A stretch of DNA of 23,166 nucleotides from Rhodobacteraceae bacterium UBA6141 (GTDB taxonomy: Bacteria > Pseudomonadota > Alphaproteobacteria > Rhodobacterales > Rhodobacteraceae), in contig DIVD01000079.1 in NCBI GenBank assembly GCA_002423245.1, forward strand, positions 1 to 23,166, in the 5' to 3' direction. Below are positions 15,352-21,028 of the stretch, in pieces. Under the pieces are notes generated by a model. That model was not told the origin of the DNA. It saw only the letters and a list, made by a program, of their open reading frames with translations, and made no database searches. The position numbers and the translations under genes were made by a program. How positions within the stretch are numbered: the stretch's first letter is position 1; each line of letters starts with the position of its first letter.

Positions 15352-16164
15352 CTAATCGAAGAAGGCGATTAGCCGCTCGTCAATGCTCTCGCGGGGCGGA
15401 ACGCTTTCGGGGCAGTTCGGATCCGTGAAGGCGGCATGGGCGACACCCTGCGGTCGGGCCGGATCGGAATCGTAGCCTGTAAAGACCAGCAGATCGTTCC
15501 GGCCCAAGTCCGGAAAATAGAACCAGTTCTGAGCCGGGTTGTAGTGGTAAAGGCTGAGTTCGAAGCGGATTGTGCTGCCATCTCGGGCCGTGATCACCTG
15601 ATCGCAGCCAACAACATCCTCCGGCAGCACGCTGGCCGGCTCGCAGAATGCGAGCGGCGTATCCTGCGGCGGATCGGTCAGGCACCGCCAGACATTGTAG
15701 ATCGCATAGCGGCGAGCCAGTCTCTCCTGCGCTTCTCCGCTATGCAACAGATGCTCGACCCAGAAACGTGAACCGGCAGCCGAGGGACTGAAATCGCAAT
15801 GTGCAAAGCGTCCCAGCACGGTCGTCCCATCACACCTATGGCGCACCGAGCGTTCGCTGCGGCGGACAACGCCATTGCCCAGCGCCACGACCTTGACGGC
15901 TCCAGTCGTCTTGGCGACGATTTCTTCGAGTGCCCGAAGATAGGTGACGCGGCCTTCACCAGCCGGTTGGTACTCCAGCGGACCTGTCCGATGAACAATT
16001 TCGATGCCATGGCGGTCGAGCGCGAATGTCATCCGCTCGTCATGGATCGCGCTGATTGGAACGATGCGCTGTTTAAGCGGGAGATAGTCCTTGTCCGAAG
16101 GCGTATCATGGAAGACAGGACGCCGCTCGCACGGCGCAAGGAACGCGATCTCGGCTTCGATCAT
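15352..16164 (-). CDS. CmcJ/AsaB/NvfI-like putative Fe(II)/2-oxoglutarate oxygenase
   Basis: This 270-residue protein resembles the CmcJ/NvfI/AsaB group, whose members include the cephamycin methoxylation partner CmcJ and the fungal endoperoxidase NvfI. Visible features are RFAHCDFSP (His122, Asp124, a likely HxD iron pair), the family block YNVWRCLTDPPQDTPLAFCE (about 156-175), LSLYHYNPAQNWFYFPDLG, and VAHAAFTDPN (His243, likely distal ligand) followed by PPRESIDERLIAFFD. Similar proteins are often annotated as CmcJ-like methyltransferases, but the HxD...H pattern fits an oxygenase. It converges on the second P450, 18 bp apart, and diverges from fhuD. Its role in this locus is inference: oxidation or desaturation of a peptide or precursor. 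Confidence 0.78.
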   Translation of the reverse strand: MIEAEIAFLAPCERRPVFHDTPSDKDYLPLKQRIVPISAIHDERMTFALDRHGIEIVHRTGPLEYQPAGEGRVTYLRALEEIVAKTTGAVKVVALGNGVVRRSERSVRHRCDGTTVLGRFAHCDFSPSAAGSRFWVEHLLHSGEAQERLARRYAIYNVWRCLTDPPQDTPLAFCEPASVLPEDVVGCDQVITARDGSTIRFELSLYHYNPAQNWFYFPDLGRNDLLVFTGYDSDPARPQGVAHAAFTDPNCPESVPPRESIDERLIAFFD

Positions 16165-16222
16165 CGCCAGGGAGCACTCCGCATCAGCAGCATTCAGGAC
16201 TACGAGCTTGTCTCTCGCCTAC

Positions 16223-16244
16223 ACCCTATATTAAGAAATAGGGT
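16223..16244. promoter_or_regulatory. Perfect 7-bp inverted repeat, candidate operator before fhuD
   Basis: ACCCTAT (16223-16229) and ATAGGGT (16238-16244) are perfect inverted repeats around an 8-base AT-rich centre. They sit in the 80-bp divergent region and abut the fhuD ATG. The arms resemble operators of MerR-family metal regulators such as CadR (ACCCTATA...ACAGGGT). However, no well-spaced -35/-10 flanks it and the spacer differs, so the regulator is unknown. Confidence 0.55.
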
Positions 16245-17141
16245 ATGATGGAGGGCAAGTCCAAGTTATTCCTGACGCGGAGGAATCTGGTCGGGGCAAT
16301 CGCCTGTACGGCGTTGTTGCCGAGTTCCCTCGGCGCGTCAAAGGCGGCCCAGCGCGTCGCCGTGTTGGATTGGGCCATTGCCGAGACTCTTTTCGCGCTC
16401 GGAGAACCGCCGATCGCGCTGGTGGCGGCGAGCGACTGGAACCGATTCGTGGTCGAGCCCCGCCTGCCGGCCGGCACGGCCGACATCGGCGTCCAGCAAG
16501 AGGTCAATTTCGAGCTTCTGGCCGCTTTGCATCCGGATCTCATCCTGACGTCGCCCTTTTCGCAAGATCAGGAACCTGCGCTTGCCCGCATCGCGCCGGT
16601 TCGGCGCTTCACCGTCTTTGAACCGACATCGACGCCGCTCGATCGCCCTCGTACATTGACCCGTGAACTGGGGGCGATGGTCGGAGCCGAAAGGCAAGCG
16701 GAAGCTCTCATCGCATACACCGACGCACAGCTAGCCGCTTGCCGCACGCGTCTTGCGCGTTTGCGCCTGCCGCCAGTTCTCCTCGTGGGCTTTCTCGATG
16801 CACGGCATGTGCGCGCTTATGGCGGAGTCGGCCTTTACCAAAATGTCCTCGATACACTGGGACTCCAGAACGCCTGGACCAAGCCCACAAATGCCTGGGG
16901 CTTTGCGACGACGGGGATAGAAGGGCTCGCAACCGGCAAGGACGTGCGCCTCGTCGCATTCCAGCCCGTCCCGCCGGATGCGTTGCCGACACTCGCTCAG
17001 AGCCCTCTCTGGCGTGAGCTACCATTCGTCAAGGCGGGCCATATGTCGATATTACCACCGGTGCTCATGTTCGGAGCGCTGCCGGCCGCCCTGCGATTCG
17101 CACGCCTGCTCACGACCGAGTTGGAACGCGTCGCGGGATGA
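16245..17141 (+). CDS. FhuD-like periplasmic siderophore-binding protein
   Basis: This 298-residue protein is a class III periplasmic binding protein for Fe(III)-siderophores. The N-terminus has a Tat-type signal: FLTRRNLVGAIACTALLPSS (twin Arg at about 12-13, hydrophobic stretch after). E. coli FhuD is also a Tat substrate. Similarity to FhuD is visible through the length: AVLDWAIAETLFALG, EVNFELLAALHPDLIL, a region with GLYQNVLDTLGLQNAW and WGFATTGIEGLA, and SPLWRELPFVKAGHM. FhuD binds ferric hydroxamates, so a hydroxamate ligand is inferred. The start has only a weak AGGG; ATG 16248 is equally possible. The TGA overlaps the permease ATG. Gene order fhuD-fhuB-fhuC is one transcription unit. 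Confidence 0.92.
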   Translation: MMEGKSKLFLTRRNLVGAIACTALLPSSLGASKAAQRVAVLDWAIAETLFALGEPPIALVAASDWNRFVVEPRLPAGTADIGVQQEVNFELLAALHPDLILTSPFSQDQEPALARIAPVRRFTVFEPTSTPLDRPRTLTRELGAMVGAERQAEALIAYTDAQLAACRTRLARLRLPPVLLVGFLDARHVRAYGGVGLYQNVLDTLGLQNAWTKPTNAWGFATTGIEGLATGKDVRLVAFQPVPPDALPTLAQSPLWRELPFVKAGHMSILPPVLMFGALPAALRFARLLTTELERVAG

Positions 17142-19117
17142 CGAGCGGAAAGGAGAAATTCGGCCCGGCCCTGCTGGCCCTCATCCTCGCGCTGATCGCC
17201 GGCGGGCTGGTGATCGCGGTCATCCATGATCCGCTGATGGCGTTCCTCCGAACACCCTCGAGTGCCGAGGGCTACGACGCTGACAGGATGGTCTTCGTCT
17301 ATGCAACGCTGCCTCGGCTGGCCATCGCGGCGCTGTGCGGGGCCGGACTCGCGGGGGCCGGCGCTATCATGCAGTTTGTGTTGCGCAACCCGCTGGCTTC
17401 GCCGACGACGCTCGGTGTCGAGGCGGGTGCGCGAGTCGCATTGGCGATCGCCACAGTCGCGGCGCCGGGCCTTCTCGGCTTCGGCCGGGATCTTGTCGCC
17501 ATCTCGGGCAGCGCGATCACTACGGGTCTGGTTTTCCTGCTCGTTCGGCGCCGTGGCTTCGAACCAGTCGCGACGGTCATCGCCGGCCTGATCGTCGGTT
17601 TGTTCTGCGGCGCTCTGGCCGCTTTATTGGGCCTTGTCGAGGCTCGGCAAATGACCGCGGTCTTCCTATGGGGCAGCGGGTCTTTGAGCCAACAGGGTTG
17701 GTCGCCGTTCGTGGGCTTGGCGCTACGTTTGGGATTGGTCTCGTTGGCCTTGCTGCCGCTCCTGCGCTCATTGGCCGTTCTGCAACTGGGCGATGAAGGG
17801 GCCAGAGGGCTTGGCCTATCCGTCGCGCGGCTGCGTTTCGTCGCGATCGCTATCGCCTCCATCATGACCGGCTTCGTTGTGAGCATGGTCGGCGTGATCG
17901 GCTTCGTTGGACTTGTCGCGCCGGCCCTTGCGCGGCTGGCGGGCGCACGTCGGCTCGGCGCACAACTGGGCTGGTCGATCCTGCTCGGTGCATTGATGCT
18001 GCTGATCACCGACGCGGCCGTCCAGCTTTTCGCCGGCCAGTATTCGGAGTTCCTGCCGACTGGGGCCGTCACGGCCGTTCTCGGCTCGCCTTTGCTCCTG
18101 CTACTCATTCGCCGGATGAAGCCCTCGGCGCCCCCCGCCATCGCCCCGCCGCCCAATTGGAGTGATTCACCCGCGCCGCGGACGCCTGTCGTCCTCATGG
18201 GGCTGGGACTCCTCGTCGTTGTCGCCTTGCTCGTCGGCCGAGGGCCGGCCGGCGACTGGTCATTACCCTTTGGCGCGTGGGGCGCGGTCGCTGTCTGGCG
18301 GCTTCCGCGGATCCTCGCGAGCGGCGCAGCCGGGGCCTTGCTGGCTTTGTCCGGCGTCGTACTACAGCGCCTGACTCGTAACGAACTGGCCAGCCCCGAG
18401 GTGCTCGGCGTTTCAGCGGGGGCCTTGCTGGCTGTGGCGCTGAGCTTGCTGCTCTTCGGTGAGATCGGCGTAGCGGGTGATGCCATGACAGCCGTCGGTG
18501 GCGGCATGGTTGTCCTGCTGCTGATCCTGGCTCTCGGCCGGCGCAGCGGTTTTGCGCCGGACCATATGTTGCTTGCGGGCATCGCGGTCAGCGCGCTCGC
18601 CGACGCGCTGGTTGGTGTCCTGACTGCCGTCGGCGATCCGCGCTCGATGCGCCTTCTGGGCTGGATGTCGGGCTCCGTCGCCGGCGTCTCGCTCGAGGCT
18701 GCGGTGCTGACGATGTTGGCTGCGTCGGTGGCGCTGATCGCGGCGCTTGTCCTGCGCCGCTGGCTGGAGCTTCTTCGGCTGGGGCCGGAGGCCGCTCGGG
18801 GGCTCGGCGTGAATCTAACACGAGCACGACTTTCGCTGTTGCTGCTGGCCGCACTGACGAGCACAGCCGCCATGCCGATCCTCGGGCCTGTCACCTTCAT
18901 TGGATTGGTAGCCCCGCATATCGTCATGACGCTGGGCCTGCGAAAGCTTCGATCGGTGCTCTTCGCAGCGGCGGGAACGGGTGCCGCGATCATGATCGGG
19001 GCGGACTGGCTGGCGCGGACTGTGAGCTTCCCGCTGCAACTGCCGACCGGGCTTGTGGCCGCGCTGTTGGGAGCGCCAGCGCTGATGCTGCTATTGAACA
19101 GAAGGGCGCGCAGTTAA
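17138..19117 (+). CDS. FhuB-like double-length siderophore ABC permease
   Basis: At 659 residues this is a tandem fusion of two FecCD-type permease domains, as in FhuB, so one polypeptide forms the whole membrane channel. The first half (about 1-330) has LPRLAIAALCGAGLAGAG, RNPLASPTTLGVEAGA, GVIGFVGLVAPALARLAG and PTGAVTAVLGSPLLLLLI. After a Pro-rich linker (PSAPPAIAPPPNWSDSPAP) the second half repeats them: RNELASPEVLGVSAGA, GPVTFIGLVAPHIV and PTGLVAALLGAPALMLLL. Roughly 18-20 membrane segments are expected. Each half has the cytoplasmic ATPase-coupling loop (GARGLGLSVARLR, AARGLGVNLTRARL). It overlaps fhuD by 4 bp, and its TAA shares a base with the fhuC ATG. Confidence 0.95.
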   Translation: MTSGKEKFGPALLALILALIAGGLVIAVIHDPLMAFLRTPSSAEGYDADRMVFVYATLPRLAIAALCGAGLAGAGAIMQFVLRNPLASPTTLGVEAGARVALAIATVAAPGLLGFGRDLVAISGSAITTGLVFLLVRRRGFEPVATVIAGLIVGLFCGALAALLGLVEARQMTAVFLWGSGSLSQQGWSPFVGLALRLGLVSLALLPLLRSLAVLQLGDEGARGLGLSVARLRFVAIAIASIMTGFVVSMVGVIGFVGLVAPALARLAGARRLGAQLGWSILLGALMLLITDAAVQLFAGQYSEFLPTGAVTAVLGSPLLLLLIRRMKPSAPPAIAPPPNWSDSPAPRTPVVLMGLGLLVVVALLVGRGPAGDWSLPFGAWGAVAVWRLPRILASGAAGALLALSGVVLQRLTRNELASPEVLGVSAGALLAVALSLLLFGEIGVAGDAMTAVGGGMVVLLLILALGRRSGFAPDHMLLAGIAVSALADALVGVLTAVGDPRSMRLLGWMSGSVAGVSLEAAVLTMLAASVALIAALVLRRWLELLRLGPEAARGLGVNLTRARLSLLLLAALTSTAAMPILGPVTFIGLVAPHIVMTLGLRKLRSVLFAAAGTGAAIMIGADWLARTVSFPLQLPTGLVAALLGAPALMLLLNRRARS

Positions 19118-19911
19118 TGAACGGAACGACGACCGGAATGACCCTTGCCGGCCTGCAATTCGCGGTCGGAGGCAAGACACTCTTGCAGCCCTTGACGCTC
19201 GATATCGGCAGGCAGGGCGTGACCGGTATCATCGGCCAGAACGGTTCGGGAAAATCCACCCTGCTTCGGCTTCTCGCCCGCCAACAAACGCCGAGCGGAG
19301 GAACGATCCACTATGATGGGCGCGACGTCGTCGACTGGCCGGATCGCGCCTTCGCTCGTGCTGTCGGCTATCTGCCGCAGCATGTGCCAATCACGACGCG
19401 GCTGACAGTTCGCGAGCTTGTCGCGTTTGGGCGCTACCCTTGGCACGGCGCTTTCCGTCGCTTCGGCGAGGGGGATGCCGCGAAGGTAGAAGAAGCGCTG
19501 CATCTCACAGGGATGGTCGGCCTGGCTGTTCGCTTCGTGGAAACTCTCTCAGGTGGCGAACGCCAACGCGCTTGGCTGGCCATGCTCGTCGCGCAGGAAG
19601 CGCAGCTACTGCTGCTCGATGAGCCTATCGCGGCGCTGGACGTAGGGCATCAGATCGAGGTCCTCGGTCTGCTCAGGCAGCTCAGCGAGACACATCGTGT
19701 TGCGAGCGTGGTCGTGATCCACGAGATCAATATGGCGGCGCGTTTTTGCGACCGGATCATCGCACTGCGTCAGGGGGGGCTCGTCGCCGATGCGACGCCG
19801 GACGAACTGCTGGCCCCTGACCGCCTGGATGCGATTTACGGCATACCCATGGGCGTTGCTCCCCTCCCGGAGGGGAAGGGTCGATTTGCCTTTCCCAGGG
19901 TCAACGGATGA
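19117..19911 (+). CDS. FhuC-like siderophore ABC transporter ATPase
   Basis: A 264-residue ATP-binding subunit that powers import through the adjacent permease. Walker A is GQNGSGKST (40-48), the Q-loop is in YLPQHVP, the ABC signature is LSGGERQRAWLAM (144-156), Walker B is LLLLDEP (164-170), and the switch His is His202 in VVIHEINMAA. The TVRELVAFGRYPWHG segment is characteristic of FhuC/FecE/BtuD-type siderophore and corrinoid ATPases. The start ATG shares its first base with the permease stop (TAATG), so translation is coupled. It ends just before the NRPS scar. Confidence 0.95.
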   Translation: MNGTTTGMTLAGLQFAVGGKTLLQPLTLDIGRQGVTGIIGQNGSGKSTLLRLLARQQTPSGGTIHYDGRDVVDWPDRAFARAVGYLPQHVPITTRLTVRELVAFGRYPWHGAFRRFGEGDAAKVEEALHLTGMVGLAVRFVETLSGGERQRAWLAMLVAQEAQLLLLDEPIAALDVGHQIEVLGLLRQLSETHRVASVVVIHEINMAARFCDRIIALRQGGLVADATPDELLAPDRLDAIYGIPMGVAPLPEGKGRFAFPRVNG

Positions 19912-19942
19912 GTTGAACCCATGGACACTCCACAGCTTGTTC

Positions 19943-20254
19943 TACATCGAGGACAGCGCACCCGGCGTTGTGCTGACGATCAACGGTGTTGCGGGGCGTC
20001 TGCCGCCTCATGTTGATCGCATCTTGCCGGATGACGCGGAGATCAATCATGTGCCTGCGCTCAAGCCGGTCGCCGCACCGCGAGACGAAGATCGTGTCGC
20101 ATCGCTGAGACCGGACAATATCGCCTATATCATCTACACGTCGGGAAGCACCGGGCGCCCCAAAGGCGTGGCGATCAGTCACCGGAATGTTGTCCGGCTG
20201 CTCTCCACCGCCGACGCCCATTACAAGCGCGGTTCATATCAGCTCCCTGATTGA
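19943..20254 (+). pseudogene. Fragment of an NRPS adenylation domain
   Basis: About 95 codons of an A domain are recognisable, truncated at both ends. The fragment begins mid-domain at YIEDSAPGVVLTINGVAGRL (upstream of core A3), includes the A3 phosphate loop AYIIYTSGSTGRPKGVAIS at about 20123-20179, and continues HRNVVRLLSTADAHYK. The match is lost around 20225, and the frame closes at 20252-20254. Cores A1-A2 and A4-A10 are missing, so it cannot adenylate. It has no clear start and lies 31 bp after fhuC. It is not a recent duplicate of the intact A domain downstream, as the residues around A3 differ (RPKGVAIS versus EPKAVAVS). It is probably a relic of another NRPS module. Confidence 0.8.
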
Positions 20255-20735
20255 CGACGCCGTGTTCGCTCCGCTCAGGCGCATTCTGCGTAACGCTAAT
20301 TCGGCCAATCCTGGTCTGCTGATCTCCCTCGATCCCGGTGCGATCTGGAGTGCGCGGCTGGCCACCGACAGCATGGTCGAGCTGGCGGAACTGGGCGACC
20401 TGATCTTCCTCAACGACGGCGAAGCCCGGCGCTGGTGCGCCTCGACTCTCGTCCGGACCTTCAGCGGGATCGTCATGGAAAAGGCGGTCGACGGTGCCCG
20501 CGCCTACAGATACCTGGGCGGCGAAAATATTGACCTTTGCCTGCCGCCCCTCGCCGACCGGCTGATCCGCGACCCGGTGGGCGCGGGGGACATCTTCGCC
20601 GGCGGCGTGATCGCAGCGCTCGCTGGCGGCCGCCATGACTTACGGAAGGCGATGGAGGTTGGTCTTCAATTGGCGCGACGTAAGCTGATCATGGGTGAGC
20701 CTGCCTGCTTTGACGATTGCGCCGACGTCTGGTGA
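20232..20735 (+). pseudogene. C-terminal fragment of a PfkB-family sugar/nucleoside kinase
   Basis: Starting near VHISSLIDDAVFAPL, this frame encodes about 167 residues of a ribokinase/PfkB fold: LLISLDPGAIWSARL, a GDLIFLNDGEARRW block typical of the family's NxxE region, MEKAVDGARAYRY, and the second PfkB signature RDPVGAGDIFAGGVIAALA with the catalytic Asp in GAGD. The N-terminal half, including the first signature, is absent. An ATG at 20187 is in frame but lies in the A-domain remnant, so any product would be a chimeric N-terminus. The junction between the two frames is at about 20225-20235. A sugar kinase has no obvious role here, so this reads as rearrangement debris. Residual expression cannot be excluded. 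Confidence 0.75.
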
Positions 20736-20976
20736 AGCAGCGATCGGTTCAAGAGAGAGACCCTTGAATGCTCCGACTTGCCGCGACGTCTAACGTGGTC
20801 GGCTGGTAAGGTGGTCGGTTGGGCTGCGGCGGCGATCGAGTACCTGGCTCCATTTCCCCGATGGTCAACCGCAGCCTGCGCCGCTATGGTTTCCTTCCCG
20901 GTGTTTGGGGGGACAAACTGACGGATGCGGGCTGAATGGAGCGCCGGCCATCCTGTCCCAGGATTCGTAGGGGACG
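20736..20976. other. Non-coding gap before the NRPS gene
   Basis: This stretch holds no gene I can support. One plus-strand frame reads DLPRRLTWSAGKVVGWAAAA, faintly like the AlpA pattern seen at 10174-10401, but too short and degenerate to call. A 10-bp direct repeat GGTTCAAGAG occurs at 20747-20756 and again at 21019-21028. The promoter and ribosome-binding site (AGGGG at 20969-20973) of the NRPS gene must lie here if the gene is transcribed separately from the fhu unit. Confidence 0.5.
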
Positions 20977-21028
20977 ATGACCAAGGAGCGTCAAGACCAG
21001 CCGTATATGGACCGCCCTGGTTCAAGAG
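20747..21028. repeat. 10-bp direct repeat flanking the NRPS start
   Basis: GGTTCAAGAG is present at 20747-20756 and at 21019-21028, 272 bp apart, bracketing the gap and the first codons of the NRPS gene. It may mark a past insertion or deletion; there are no terminal inverted repeats or transposase between the copies. Chance is possible. Confidence 0.35.

Noticed and set aside
17299..18993. 564-codon open frame on the minus strand inside the FhuB-like gene
   Set aside because: It is antisense to a well-supported permease, its translation is low-complexity Ser/Ala/Pro/Arg without motifs, and such shadows are expected in GC-rich DNA.
20757..20920. Second AlpA-like fragment (DLPRRLTWSAGKVVGW)
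   Set aside because: Only about 25 residues bear a loose resemblance and key positions do not match, so it is too weak to call.
20666..21025. 119-codon minus-strand frame before the NRPS
   Set aside because: It has no recognisable motif, overlaps the PfkB remnant and the NRPS start, and has no plausible ribosome-binding site.
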